From Streptomyces filipinensis (GTDB taxonomy: Bacteria > Actinomycetota > Actinomycetes > Streptomycetales > Streptomycetaceae), in assembly GCF_014649495.1 (NCBI RefSeq), contig NZ_BMTD01000021.1, positions 1 through 64,000 of the forward strand: 64,000 bases of DNA, in the 5' to 3' direction. The notes below the pieces were generated by a model, which saw only the letters and a program-made list of their open reading frames with translations, was not told where the DNA came from and made no database searches. Both the position numbers and the translations under genes were made by a program. Shown piece after piece: positions 32,477-41,919 of this stretch (position 1 is its first letter; the number at the start of each line of letters is the position of its first letter).

Positions 32477-33724
32477 ATGGTGGTATCGGCCTGCCCCTAC
32501 GCCCTGGACCTGACGGGCAGTCACTTAGCGGAGGAAGCCGCCCGGCTCAGACAGCACGGCCCCGCAGCCCGCGTCACCCTGCCCGACGGCGTGCCGGCCT
32601 GGGCCGTGACGCGGCACTCCAGCGCCAGGCGACTGCTGGTGGACCCCCGCATATCCAAGGACGCCCGCCGGCACTGGCCGCCCCTCGCCGACGGGCGCAT
32701 CGGCGAGGACTGGCCCCTCTACCACTGGGTCAGCGCGCAGAACATGCTCACCGCCTACGGGACCGAACACACCCGGCTGCGCAGACTGGTCTCCGGGGCG
32801 TTCACCCCCCGCCGCAGCGCGGCCATGCGGCCCCGCGTCCAGACCCTGACCGCCGCCCTGCTCAAGGCGCTGGCAGCCCGCCCCGCCGGCCAGAGCGTGG
32901 ACCTGATCACCCACTTCGCGCTGGAGCTGCCCGTCCAGGTGATCTGCGAACTGTTCGGGGTCCTCGACGAAGGCGACCGGCACACACTGCGGCACGGGCT
33001 CAGCGAGTCCGTGCGCACCTCGGCGCGTGCCGAGGAGGTACGCCAGGCACAGACGAGCGTGCATCAGGCACTGGCCCAGCTCGTGGCCGTCAAACGCCTC
33101 GCGCCGGCCGACGACCTGACCTCCGCCCTGATCGCGGCGCGGGACGAGGACGGCACCCGGCTGAGCGAGAGCGAACTCGTCGACACCCTCATGCTGGTGA
33201 TCGGCGCCGGCTACGAGACCACGGTCAACCTCCTGGGCAACGCCATCGTGGAACTGCTCAGCCACCCCGACCAGCTGCGGCAGGTCCGCGACGGCGCGGT
33301 GGGCTGGGACGCGGTGGTGGAGGAGACCCTCAGGATGCGCGGGCCCGCCGCGTTCGTCCCCCTGCGGTTCGCGCTGCAGGACATCGACCTCGGCGAAGGA
33401 GTGGTCATCCGCCAGGGCGATGCCGTGCTGATCTCCTTCGCCGCCACCGGCCTGGACCCGGACGAACACGGCAGCGACGCCGCACGGTTCGACGTGGCAC
33501 GCGGCGAGCGACGCGACCACCTCGCCTTCGGGCACGGCGTGCACTACTGCCTGGGCGCCTCCCTGGCCCGCCTCGAAGCGGCCGTCGCGCTGCCCGCCCT
33601 GTTCGAACGCTTCCCCCACATGCGCCTGGCCCGCCCGGTACAGGAGCTGGAACCGACCGTGTCCTTCGTCACCAACGGCTACCGCAGCGTCCCGGCGGTC
33701 CTCACCCCGGAGCCCGGCCGGTGA
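32477..33724 (+). CDS. Cytochrome P450 (TTA codon)
   Basis: 415 residues, a bacterial class I P450. I-helix oxygen motif GAGYETT, K-helix EETLRMR, and haem-binding FGHGVHYCLGASLARLE with Cys358. The N-terminus is compact without a membrane anchor, as in actinobacterial soluble P450s. Codon 17 (32525-32527) is TTA, so bldA control acts on this tailoring gene as well. It overlaps the next gene (GTGA). Its probable electron donor is the 3Fe-4S ferredoxin encoded at 45.2 kb. Likely role: hydroxylation or epoxidation of the product. Confidence 0.9.
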   Translation: MVVSACPYALDLTGSHLAEEAARLRQHGPAARVTLPDGVPAWAVTRHSSARRLLVDPRISKDARRHWPPLADGRIGEDWPLYHWVSAQNMLTAYGTEHTRLRRLVSGAFTPRRSAAMRPRVQTLTAALLKALAARPAGQSVDLITHFALELPVQVICELFGVLDEGDRHTLRHGLSESVRTSARAEEVRQAQTSVHQALAQLVAVKRLAPADDLTSALIAARDEDGTRLSESELVDTLMLVIGAGYETTVNLLGNAIVELLSHPDQLRQVRDGAVGWDAVVEETLRMRGPAAFVPLRFALQDIDLGEGVVIRQGDAVLISFAATGLDPDEHGSDAARFDVARGERRDHLAFGHGVHYCLGASLARLEAAVALPALFERFPHMRLARPVQELEPTVSFVTNGYRSVPAVLTPEPGR

Positions 33725-34566
33725 TCGCGGTGACCGGCGCGACCGGGACGGTGGGAGGCCTGGTGGCCCGCCTGCTCGTCGGCACCCATCCGCTGCGGCT
33801 GCTCGTGCGCCGCCCGCAGCGGGCCGGCGAACTGGGTCTGCCCGGCGAGGCGGTGGCGGCCGACTTCGGCGACCCCGCCTCGCTCACCGGCGCACTGAGG
33901 GGCGTGCACGCCCTGTTCGTGGTCACCGCGAACCCGCTGCAGCCCGCACACGACCACAACCTCCTCAGCGCCGCCCGCCGAAGCGGGGTGGGGCACATCG
34001 TCAAACTCTCCGCCCTCGCCGTGGCCGACGAACAGGCCGACGACCTGATCACCCGCTGGCAGCGGCACAACGAGGCCCGCCTGCGCTCCTGCGGAGTGCC
34101 CTGGACGATCCTGCGGCCACGGTCCTTCATGTCGAACTCCCTGGCCTGGGCCCCCTCCATCCGCACCCGGGGCGTCGTCCAGGCCCCCGTCGGCACCTCA
34201 CGCAACGCCTGCATCGCCCCCCAGGACATCGCCGAGGTCGCCGTACGGGCCCTGACCGGCGCCGCGGGCGAGGGCATGACCTACCCGCTGACGGGCCCGC
34301 AGGCACTGTCGGCGGCCGAACAGACCGCGGTCCTGGCCGAGGTCCTCGACCGCCCGGTGCGCTTCGTGGACATGACCCTCGACCAGGCCTACCAGGCCTG
34401 GTCGGCGCGCTATCCCGAGCCCATCGCCCAGGCCCTGCTGCACAGCGCCCGACGCCAGCAGGAAGGCTCCAAGCAGCTCACCGACCCCACGCTCGAAAAG
34501 CTCCTGGACCGCCCGGCGCTGACCTACCGCGACTGGGCCCGCCAGCACCGCCACCACTTCGCCTGA
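33721..34566 (+). CDS. NmrA-like NAD(P)-binding SDR
   Basis: 281 residues of the atypical short-chain dehydrogenase family related to NmrA and quinone oxidoreductase 2. It has an N-terminal TGATGTVGGLVA nucleotide-binding loop, ANPLQPAHDHNLLSAARRSGV in the middle, and WTILRPRSFMSN, but no canonical YxxxK. Start GTG at 33721 overlaps the P450 stop. In this position, a reductase or isomerase acting with the P450 and flavin monooxygenase is the likeliest role. Confidence 0.8.
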   Translation: MIAVTGATGTVGGLVARLLVGTHPLRLLVRRPQRAGELGLPGEAVAADFGDPASLTGALRGVHALFVVTANPLQPAHDHNLLSAARRSGVGHIVKLSALAVADEQADDLITRWQRHNEARLRSCGVPWTILRPRSFMSNSLAWAPSIRTRGVVQAPVGTSRNACIAPQDIAEVAVRALTGAAGEGMTYPLTGPQALSAAEQTAVLAEVLDRPVRFVDMTLDQAYQAWSARYPEPIAQALLHSARRQQEGSKQLTDPTLEKLLDRPALTYRDWARQHRHHFA

Positions 34567-34632
34567 CCCCACCCACCCCCCCGCGGCCGCGCACGCACCG
34601 GCCCCACACCGACGCCGACGGAAAGGACGACC

Positions 34633-36114
34633 ATGTCCAGCCCCCCCAGCGAAGTGGTGATCGTCGGCGGCGGCCCCGTCGGCATGCTGCTGGCCGCCGA
34701 ACTCGGTGCCCACGGCATCGCCACCGTCGTCGTCGAGGCGCGGCACGGCACCCGCGGGCAACCCCGGGCCGCCACCCTCCACCCCCACACCCAAACCAGC
34801 CTCGCCCGGCGCGCACCGGCCGCCGACGCCGCGCCCACCGCCCCGGCCGGCCGGCCACCGGCCCTCACCCACCTCAGCCAGGCCGACCTGGAACGCCGCC
34901 TCGAAACCGCGGCCCGCCGATGCGGGGTACAGGTGCTGCGGGGCCATCGCGCCGTGCGTATCGACCAGGACCCCGACGGGGTCGACGTCCATGTCCGCTC
35001 GGACGCCGGCACACGCCGGCTGCGCGCCTGCTACGTGGTGGGCGCGGACGGAGCCGGCAGCACGGTGCGCGAGATGGGCGGCTTTGCTGCACACACCCGC
35101 CCCGCGACCGTCTCGGCCCTGACCGGCCAGGTACGCTTCGCCGACCCCGCCGGCGTGCCGCTGGGCTGGCGGCGCACCGAGCGCGGCTGGACCTGCGCGA
35201 GCTGCGACGAACAGGGCGAGGGCCGGCTGCTCACCGTGGACTTCTCGGGGCCGCACCCCGCCCGCGCCGGTGCGCCCACCCTCCAGGAGCTCAGCGCCGA
35301 GGCCCAACGGATCACGGGCCGCCCCGTGCCCCTGGCCGACGCGGCCCACCTGTCCCGGCTCAGCGACTTCTCCCGGCTGGTCACCAGCTACCGCCGGGGC
35401 CGGATCCTTTTGGCCGGCGACAGCGCGCACACGCACTTCCCCGTGGGCGGCCAGGCGCTGGACGCCGGCCTGCGCGACGCCCTCAACCTGGGCTGGAAAC
35501 TGGCCCACACGCTCCGCGGCCGGGCGGGCAAGGACCTGCTGGACACCTACGACCGGGAACGCAGGCCCGCCGCGCAGCGCGCGCTCGACGACATGCGCGC
35601 ACGGCTCGCGCTGATGCGCCCCGACCCCGAACTGGCCCCGCTGCACGGCCTCATGGCGGATCTGCTGCCCATTCCCGAGGCCGGCAGGCCCGGCCGGATC
35701 ACCGGCACCGGGGACCTTCCCCGCCGCCTCGGGGCCGCCCCGCGCTCACCGTGGCCCGGGCGGCTGCTGCCGAACCGGCCGCTGGCCGCCGGCGGCGACC
35801 TGGCCGCACTGCTCAGCCAGGGCCGGCCGGTGCTGCTGCTGAGCGAGCACGCCGCCTGCCCCAGCGCCGCACAGCAATGGACCCACGTCCTGCGCACCGC
35901 CCGGGCCGCCGCCGCGCTGCCGGGCGTCGACGCCATGGTCGTACGCCCGGACGGGCACGTGCTGTGGGCGTCCGACGGCGGGGACCTCGGCGCGGCGCTG
36001 GGGGAGTGGTTCGGCCGGCCGGCCACCGCACCCCCGCGTCCCCGCGTGGCCCCGGCTCAGGGCTCAGCCGACCTCAGCCGGTGCCTTATGGGCCTCACGC
36101 TGGAATTCCTGTGA
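34633..36114 (+). CDS. FAD-dependent monooxygenase (PHBH family)
   Basis: 493 residues of the class A flavin monooxygenases. FAD-binding VVIVGGGPVGMLLAAELG at the N-terminus, the DG motif in VVGADGAGSTVRE, and the GD motif LLAGDSAHTHFPVGGQALDAG, with DALNLGWKLAHTL after it. A thioredoxin-like C-terminal part is present as in aromatic polyketide hydroxylases (VLLLSEHAAC, MVVRPDGHVLWAS). The middle is shorter than in usual relatives after residue 60, which removes part of the substrate domain. Its last 51 bp overlap the convergent SARP gene. Confidence 0.86.
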   Translation: MSSPPSEVVIVGGGPVGMLLAAELGAHGIATVVVEARHGTRGQPRAATLHPHTQTSLARRAPAADAAPTAPAGRPPALTHLSQADLERRLETAARRCGVQVLRGHRAVRIDQDPDGVDVHVRSDAGTRRLRACYVVGADGAGSTVREMGGFAAHTRPATVSALTGQVRFADPAGVPLGWRRTERGWTCASCDEQGEGRLLTVDFSGPHPARAGAPTLQELSAEAQRITGRPVPLADAAHLSRLSDFSRLVTSYRRGRILLAGDSAHTHFPVGGQALDAGLRDALNLGWKLAHTLRGRAGKDLLDTYDRERRPAAQRALDDMRARLALMRPDPELAPLHGLMADLLPIPEAGRPGRITGTGDLPRRLGAAPRSPWPGRLLPNRPLAAGGDLAALLSQGRPVLLLSEHAACPSAAQQWTHVLRTARAAAALPGVDAMVVRPDGHVLWASDGGDLGAALGEWFGRPATAPPRPRVAPAQGSADLSRCLMGLTLEFL

Positions 36115-36891
36115 CACCTCGCAGGACGCCTTCAGGATCGACTGCTGCAGCCGCTGCACCGGCGCACTCGGCTCCAGCCCCAGCTCCCGCACCAAAGTGC
36201 CGCGCAGCCGCTGGTAGACCCGCAGCGCCTCGCCGGGACGCCCGGCCCGGTACAGCGCCAGCATGAACTGGCGGTACAGGCTCTCGTGCAGGTGGTACCG
36301 CTCGACCAGGACGGTGAGTTCGGGCAGCAGCTCGCGGTGGCGCCCCAGCAGCAGATCCACCTCGATGCGCCGGTCCACCGCGCACAGCCGGGCCTCCTCC
36401 AGCCGCCGCGCCTGCACCTCCAGATGCCGGCCGGGCTGAATGTCGACCAGCGCGGGCCCCGTCCACAGGGCGAGCGCCGCGTGCAGCAGGCGAGCCGCGC
36501 CGGTGTGGTCCCCGGCCTCCATGGCCCGGTAGCCCTCGGCGCTCAGCCGGTCGAACTCGCGGAAGTCCAGCGTGCCCGCGCCCGTCTCCAGGAGATAACC
36601 GCCCGGCAGCGTGACCAGCACCTGCTTGGCCGTGCGCCGCGGCGCGCCCGCCGCCCCCGAAAGGGCGGAATCGATCAGCTCCCGCAGCCGCAGGACGTAC
36701 GTCTGCAGCGTGGTGCGGGCACTGCGCGGCGGCCGGGCGCCCCACAGTTCCTCCACCAGGACGGCGGCCGGTACCGGCTGGCCCGCGTTCAGGGCGAGCA
36801 GGGCGAGGACCTGACGCGGCTTCGGCGCGGTCGGCACGATCCGCGTGCTGCCCAGCCGTGCTGCAAAGCCGCCGAGTACTTCGATGTCCAT
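36064..36891 (-). CDS. Small SARP-family activator
   Basis: 275 residues: winged-helix DNA-binding domain (IEVLGGFAARLG, PKPRQVLALLALNAGQPV, TTLQTYVLRLRELI) followed by the bacterial activation domain (EFDRLSAEGYRAMEAGDH, ESLYRQFMLALYRAGRPGEALRVYQ, LGLEPSAPVQRLQQ). Size matches ActII-ORF4 and RedD. ATG at 36891 is preceded by GGGGGAGAGAG. It is divergent from receptor 2, and the 472-bp region between them holds an ARE-like palindrome, so butyrolactone control is likely. Confidence 0.9.
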   Translation of the reverse strand: MDIEVLGGFAARLGSTRIVPTAPKPRQVLALLALNAGQPVPAAVLVEELWGARPPRSARTTLQTYVLRLRELIDSALSGAAGAPRRTAKQVLVTLPGGYLLETGAGTLDFREFDRLSAEGYRAMEAGDHTGAARLLHAALALWTGPALVDIQPGRHLEVQARRLEEARLCAVDRRIEVDLLLGRHRELLPELTVLVERYHLHESLYRQFMLALYRAGRPGEALRVYQRLRGTLVRELGLEPSAPVQRLQQSILKASCEVSQEFQREAHKAPAEVG

Positions 36892-37223
36892 CTCTCTCCC
36901 CCAGATCCGTACGCGCGGGGCCCGTCAGGCACGCGCGGGGTGTGGCGTAGCTCAGGGAACTCGGGACTTGCTTGACCACCAAATTAAACAGCATGGCCGG
37001 TTCTTTCTCCAGTGGAACCCGAGGATCCGTGCCGGCGCCGCCCGCGGCCCGCGCCGCGGGGCGCGGGTCCGCGGTCGGCGTCCTCGCAGGTCTGTCCGTG
37101 TGCCGGGGTGGTGTGCCAGGGTGGGTGGAAAGCTCGTTCCCCCTGCCCGGTCCAGGGTTCCCGGGGGCCGCGGACCCGCGGGCTCCGGCCCGGCGCCTCC
37201 CGCGAACCCATGTCCCGGAGCCC

Positions 37224-37249
37224 TAACAAACCGCATCAGCGGTTTGTTA
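37224..37249. promoter_or_regulatory. Perfect ARE-like palindrome between SARP and receptor 2
   Basis: TAACAAACCGC (37224-37234), spacer ATCA, GCGGTTTGTTA (37239-37249): two perfect 11-bp arms. It carries the AAACCG/CGGTTT cores of autoregulatory elements. It lies 114 bp before receptor 2 and 333 bp before the SARP gene in the divergent intergenic region (36892-37363). Confidence 0.82.
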
Positions 37250-37363
37250 ATCTTGGGGGAGTTGTGGGCGCGTTCTGCTGCCGGGCAGAGCCGCTTGGAC
37301 GGGGGTGTCATCTCCGTGGCCGTACGCGGCCACGGAACGGCTCGGGAGCTACGGAGCACCTCG

Positions 37364-37981
37364 ATGGTCAAGCAGGAACGTGCCGTACGGACCCGCAACG
37401 CGCTGATCGCCGCTGCGGCCGAAGACTTCAGCAGGCTGGGGTACAGCCCTTCCTCGCTGCTGTCCATCAGCCGTCACGCCGGCGTGACCAGCGGGGCACT
37501 GCACTTCCACTTCCCGACCAAGGTCGCGCTCGCCTCCGCGGTCATGGCCGCCGCGATCCAGCGCCTGCACCAGATCGTGGAGCGCTGCGAGAAGCGGATG
37601 CCCCCGGGCGGCGCGCTGCAGCTGCTGGTCGACGCCGGCCATGAACTGGTCCAGCAGCTGCGCGAGGACGCGGTGCTGCGCGCCGGGTTCGACCTCGAGG
37701 GCGACCCGGGGTGCCCGCGGGGTGTGGGGGAGGTGCGCCGCCACTGGCACCAGTGGGTGCAGGCGACCCTGCAATGCGCCGAGGAGGCGGGGCAGTTGCG
37801 CCCGGGCGTATCGGTCGAGCAGGTGGCGAGCGCGGTGTTCGTGTGCACGGTGGGCATCCAGATGCTCGGCCGGCGGGACACGCAGTGGGTCTCGCGCCGC
37901 ACGCTGAGCAGGTTCTGGTATCTGGTGCTGCCCCGGATCGCGGCCGGTGAGGGCGACCTGGACGCCGCGGGAACCTGCTGA
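37364..37981 (+). CDS. Gamma-butyrolactone receptor-like TetR regulator 2 (possible pseudo-receptor)
   Basis: 205 residues. Helix-turn-helix: RTRNALIAAAAEDFSRLGY, then ISRHAGVTSGALHFHFPTKVALA, again of the ArpA type. The C-terminal half is shorter and diverges from receptor 1. Clusters often encode one true butyrolactone receptor and one pseudo-receptor that binds the antibiotic or its intermediates. This protein's distance from receptor 1 and nearness to the SARP and AfsA-type genes suit either role. Confidence 0.83.
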   Translation: MVKQERAVRTRNALIAAAAEDFSRLGYSPSSLLSISRHAGVTSGALHFHFPTKVALASAVMAAAIQRLHQIVERCEKRMPPGGALQLLVDAGHELVQQLREDAVLRAGFDLEGDPGCPRGVGEVRRHWHQWVQATLQCAEEAGQLRPGVSVEQVASAVFVCTVGIQMLGRRDTQWVSRRTLSRFWYLVLPRIAAGEGDLDAAGTC

Positions 37982-38163
37982 GAGCAGCCCCTTCGCAACG
38001 GACCGCGCAGGTCTGCCGCCTTTTTTAACGGGAACCGCGCCGGCCGCTTGTGTGAATACAGCGTTTCACGGCCCGCCGAATGGCTTTACCGCCAGAAGCG
38101 GGCCTTCCGCTTCCACTCGAAACGGTTACCCGGCCGAGCGCAAATTTTTCTTCGTGGTCGCCC

Positions 38164-38187
38164 CAAACTAAACCGGTGAGCCCGTAT
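38164..38187 (-). promoter_or_regulatory. ARE-like site upstream of the AfsA-type gene
   Basis: On the minus strand the site reads ATACGGGCTCAC then CGGTTTAGTTTG, matching 18 of 24 positions of the site at 31637-31660. It ends 67 bp before the AfsA-type start and so could place butyrolactone synthesis under receptor control. Confidence 0.68.
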
Positions 38188-38254
38188 ATTTCGTGGGGAC
38201 CCTTTCGAACCACGTCGTCATCCAACCTTTGAACCGTCGGGAAGAGGGGAACCC

Positions 38255-39268
38255 ATGACCCTGCTCGTTCGCCAGCAAGAGCCCACCCGCGCTCCCGCCT
38301 GGCAGGGTGTCCAGGACCTGCCGCAGCTGACCACCACCGTCCCGCGCGAGTATGTGCACCGCGCCTCGCTCGCCGAGGTCTTCCTCACCGGATGCCGCCA
38401 GCTCGACGGCACCCGCTTCGAGCTCACGGGACAGTGGCCGCGCGCGCACACCTTCTTCACCAGCAGCGACGGCACGCAGCACGACCCCATGCAGGCGGCC
38501 GAAACCATTCGCCAGGTCGGTCTCTTCCTCGCCCACTCGGAGTTCGGCGTGCCGCTGGGGCATCACTTCCTGCTGCGGGACATGGAGTTCTCCGTGATCC
38601 CGGACAACCTGGGCATAGGGGCACGTCCCAGCGAGCTGACACTCCAGGCCGCCTGCACCGACGTGAAGTGGAGGGGCAACCGCCTCGTGCAGTTCGCCAT
38701 GCGGATCACCATCGAACGCGACGGGCGCCTCGCGGCCCGCGGCAGCGGGCACTTCACCTGCGTCGCCCCCGCCGCCTACCACCGCCTGCGCGGAGCGGGG
38801 CACACCGAGACCGGCACCGTGCCGATACCCCGGCCCCTACCCGTCGAGCCCTGGCGGGTGGGCCGCTCCAGCGTCGCCGACGTCGTGCTGTCGGCCACCG
38901 ACCAGCCGGGCCGCTGGCTGCTCAGCCCCGACCCGCGCCACCCCATCCTGTTCGACCACGGCGGCGACCACGTACCGGGGATGGTGCTGATCGAGGCCGC
39001 CCGGCAGGCGGCCTGCGGGCTGCTTGAGGGCGACACCTTCCTCCCGGTCAGAGCCATCACCGAGTTCCACCGCTACGCCGAGTTCGCCACCCCGTGCTGG
39101 ATCGACGCGGTCCTCGCGCACCCCGAACAGCCGGGCACCCGCAGCGTGTACGTCACCGGGCACCAGGACGGCAACGAGGTCTTCCGCACCCGGCTGGACG
39201 GGGAGTGCGCCCACCACGGCGCACCCCGGGAACAGCGGGCCGGGGCGGCACAGGACGTGGGGGCCTGA
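38255..39268 (+). CDS. AfsA/ScbA-type gamma-butyrolactone biosynthesis enzyme
   Basis: 337 residues, two A-factor-synthase hot-dog repeats: LTTTVPREYVHRASLAEVFLT in the first and RSSVADVVLSATDQPGRW with HPILFDHGGDHVPGMVLIEAARQAA in the second. AfsA joins a beta-keto acyl group to dihydroxyacetone phosphate, the first committed step to butyrolactone signals. ATG at 38255 follows AAGAGGGGAA. Together with the two receptors and three ARE-like sites it completes a quorum-type switch within the cluster. Confidence 0.92.
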   Translation: MTLLVRQQEPTRAPAWQGVQDLPQLTTTVPREYVHRASLAEVFLTGCRQLDGTRFELTGQWPRAHTFFTSSDGTQHDPMQAAETIRQVGLFLAHSEFGVPLGHHFLLRDMEFSVIPDNLGIGARPSELTLQAACTDVKWRGNRLVQFAMRITIERDGRLAARGSGHFTCVAPAAYHRLRGAGHTETGTVPIPRPLPVEPWRVGRSSVADVVLSATDQPGRWLLSPDPRHPILFDHGGDHVPGMVLIEAARQAACGLLEGDTFLPVRAITEFHRYAEFATPCWIDAVLAHPEQPGTRSVYVTGHQDGNEVFRTRLDGECAHHGAPREQRAGAAQDVGA

Positions 39269-39473
39269 GACAGGGCCCCGGGGCTGTGCGCCGATGTCCT
39301 GACCGGGTGCGCGGAACTTCCGCCACCTCACCTCAACGCCGTTCGCCGTCGGCAGGCCGGCCCGCCCCGGCACATCCGGCCGCCGTGTCCTCGGGTGCGC
39401 GGCTTCGGGCTGGGGCAGGCCTTTCCGGGCCCGGTCACCGCCCCGAGTCCCGCGCACGTGCGCCGGCTTCGGC

Positions 39474-40310
39474 TCACGCCCGCCGCGCCGGGTGCGGGCC
39501 GCACGCGGAGGTCACCGACGGTGCGGCGCCCAGGGTCGCGGTCAGGCCGGCGTCGACGGGCAGCACGACCCCCGTGATCCAGCGCGACCGGGGGCCGGCC
39601 AGGAACAGCACGGCGTCACCGACGTCCCAGCCGGTCCCCTCGGTCGCCAGCGGGGCCGCGAGCCTGCGCTGTTCACGGGCGTGGCCGTCGACGCCCTGGG
39701 AGTGGACCATCGGGGTGTGGACGTAGCCGGGGGCGAGCGCGTTGACCCGGATGCCCTCGGGCCCGTGGTGGGCGGCCATGGTCCGGGTGAGGCCCACGAC
39801 CGCGGCCTTGGTCGTGGGGTAGGCCACCGTCGGGTGCCCCCCGGCCAGGCCGACCGCCGAGGACATGTTGATGATCGACCCCCCGCCGGCGGCGCGCATG
39901 CGGGGGATGGCGGCACGCGACATCAGCACCATGGAGTTCAGGTTCAGGCGCAGGCACTGCTCCCACGCGTCGAGGTCCACATCGACCACGGTTCCGGGCG
40001 GGCCGGCGACACCGACGTTGTTGACCAGGACGTCGAGCCGGCCGAAGGCGCCCACCGCTTGCGCGACCACGTCCGCGCACGCGTCGGGGGAGGTCACATC
40101 GGCCGTCACCGCGAGCGAGCTGCCGCCGCGCTCGGCGATGAGCTTCTGCGTCTGCGTCATGTTCTCGGGCGCGGAGTCGACCACCACCACGTGCGCCCCG
40201 GCGCCGGCGAGCAGCACGGCCGCGGCCCGCCCGTTGCCGATGCCCGGCGCGCGGGAACCACCGCCGGTGACGATCGCGACCTTGTCCTTGAGCCCGAAGT
40301 CGGCACTCAT
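39474..40310 (-). CDS. Short-chain dehydrogenase/reductase
   Basis: 278 residues, classical SDR. Cofactor loop IVTGGGSRAPGIGNGRA, NNVGVAGPPG, catalytic Ser in NMSSAVGLAGG and YPTTKAA holding the Tyr-x-x-x-Lys, and PGYVHTPM. The insertion SRAPGIGNG in the glycine loop resembles 3-hydroxyacyl-CoA dehydrogenase-like SDRs. It is the last gene of the long minus-strand operon, 49 bp after the acyl-CoA ligase gene. It could reduce a beta-keto intermediate made by the thiolase or KAS III nearby. The C-terminal tail (SVTSACGPHPARRA) is probably unstructured. Confidence 0.85.
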   Translation of the reverse strand: MSADFGLKDKVAIVTGGGSRAPGIGNGRAAAVLLAGAGAHVVVVDSAPENMTQTQKLIAERGGSSLAVTADVTSPDACADVVAQAVGAFGRLDVLVNNVGVAGPPGTVVDVDLDAWEQCLRLNLNSMVLMSRAAIPRMRAAGGGSIINMSSAVGLAGGHPTVAYPTTKAAVVGLTRTMAAHHGPEGIRVNALAPGYVHTPMVHSQGVDGHAREQRRLAAPLATEGTGWDVGDAVLFLAGPRSRWITGVVLPVDAGLTATLGAAPSVTSACGPHPARRA

Positions 40311-40359
40311 GCTTGCCTGCCTTTCCGCACGGATGACGGGGCGTCCCGGCCGCCTGCCT

Positions 40360-41919
40360 TCACACCTGCCGGGCCCGCCCGGCCCAGTACCGCTCGCGCA
40401 GGGTGCGCTTGAGGACCTTGCCGTTGGCGCTGCGCGGCAGCGAGTCGACGAACTCCACCAGCTTGGGCGCCCGGATGCTGCCCAGCGTCTGCTTGCACCA
40501 CGCGATCAGCTCCTCAGCCCCGATCCGCGCACCCGGGTTGGGCTCGACCACCGCGGTGACCGCCTCACCCCAGTCCTCGTGCGGCACACCGATGACGGCA
40601 CAGTCCTGCACGCCCGGGTGAGCCCAGATCACCTGCTCGATCTCACTGGGGTAGATGTTCAGCCCCCCGGAGATGATCATGTCCTTCTTGCGGTCGGTGA
40701 TGAACAGATAGCCGTCCGCGTCGAGATGGCCGATGTCACCGGTGTGCAGCCATCCGTCGACGATGGTCTCGGCCGTCTTCTCGGGCGCCGCGTAGTAGCC
40801 CTTCATGACGAGATCCCCGCGCACACAGATCTCCCCGGACCGCCCCGCGGGAACCGCGCGCCCCTCCTCGTCCTGGATCTCCACGGCGACCAGCGGGTAG
40901 GGACGCCCGCACGACGCCAGCCGGGAGTCGGGGGCCACCCTCCCGTCGGCCATGTGCTCCTCGGGCCGCATGAAGCACACCCCGGCGAACGCCTCCACCT
41001 GCCCGTAGCACTCCATCATGACCGGGCCGAACAAAGCGATGGCACGCCGTAGTTTCTCGGCCGACATCGGGGCCGCGGCGTAGAGCAGATAGCGCAGGCA
41101 GGACAGGTCGCGGCGCGCGAGCCCCGGCGTCTCCATCAGCCGGTAGACGACCGTGGGCGCCAGGAAGAGCTCGGTGACGCGGTACCGCTCGATCGCGTCG
41201 ACGATCGCTTCCGGATCGGCCCTGGGAAGAAGGACCACCGTGCCGCCGCGCGCGGTGGCGGCCAGGCTGATCACACCCGACGCGTGGGTCATGGGCAGCG
41301 CCGCCAGGTCGACGATCGCCTCGTCACCGCGGTACTGGAACGCCATCATCAGATGGGCCAGGCACGTCGACAGGGACCGGTGCGTGTTCATCACACCCTT
41401 GGGCGCACCGGTCGTCCCGCCGGTGGACGAGATCGCCACCACGTCGTCCATCTCATAGCGCACAGCGGGCCTGGTGTCGGGCAGGCGGGCCGTCCACTCC
41501 TCCAGCGACCGTGCCCCCACCGCCTCACCGTCCAGACACACATAGTGCGCCACCTTCGGCAGCGACGGCGCCAGCTCGGCCACCACCTGCGCCATCGAGC
41601 GGGGGAAGAACAGCACCTCGCAGTCGAACGCGTCGATCACACGCCGCAGGTCGGCCGGGGGAGTGGTCGGGTTCAGCGGCACCCAGGCCAGGCCGGCCCG
41701 CCAGATGCCCAGCACACTGATCCAGGCCCGCGCGTCGTTCGGGGACAGCACACCGGCCTTGGCCTCCCGGGCCAGGCCCGAGCGCAGCAGGGCGTGCGCG
41801 ATCCGGCACGACAGCCGCCCCGCCTCACCGAACGTCCAGGACCGCCCACCGCACACATAGGCGACCGCCTGCGGGCTGTGCCGCCACCCCCGGTCGAAGA
41901 AGTCGATGATCGCCATCAT
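40360..41919 (-). CDS. Acyl-CoA synthetase (class I adenylate-forming)
   Basis: 519 residues. AMP-binding motif ISSTGGTTGAPKGVMNTHRSL, MECYGQVEAFAG, WLHTGDIGHLDADGYLFITDRKKDMIISGG (in parts) and final PRSANGKVLKRTLRERY. The LITDRKKD-type motif and length fit acyl- or aryl-CoA ligases rather than FAALs. The ATG overlaps the thiolase stop. It may activate a carboxylic acid for the thiolase/SDR steps, or an unusual starter. Confidence 0.87.
   Translation of the reverse strand: MMAIIDFFDRGWRHSPQAVAYVCGGRSWTFGEAGRLSCRIAHALLRSGLAREAKAGVLSPNDARAWISVLGIWRAGLAWVPLNPTTPPADLRRVIDAFDCEVLFFPRSMAQVVAELAPSLPKVAHYVCLDGEAVGARSLEEWTARLPDTRPAVRYEMDDVVAISSTGGTTGAPKGVMNTHRSLSTCLAHLMMAFQYRGDEAIVDLAALPMTHASGVISLAATARGGTVVLLPRADPEAIVDAIERYRVTELFLAPTVVYRLMETPGLARRDLSCLRYLLYAAAPMSAEKLRRAIALFGPVMMECYGQVEAFAGVCFMRPEEHMADGRVAPDSRLASCGRPYPLVAVEIQDEEGRAVPAGRSGEICVRGDLVMKGYYAAPEKTAETIVDGWLHTGDIGHLDADGYLFITDRKKDMIISGGLNIYPSEIEQVIWAHPGVQDCAVIGVPHEDWGEAVTAVVEPNPGARIGAEELIAWCKQTLGSIRAPKLVEFVDSLPRSANGKVLKRTLRERYWAGRARQV

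Noticed and set aside
33721..34566. NmrA-type nitrogen regulator
   Set aside because: The family name is misleading; the operon position between a P450 and a flavin monooxygenase supports a reductase-type tailoring enzyme.
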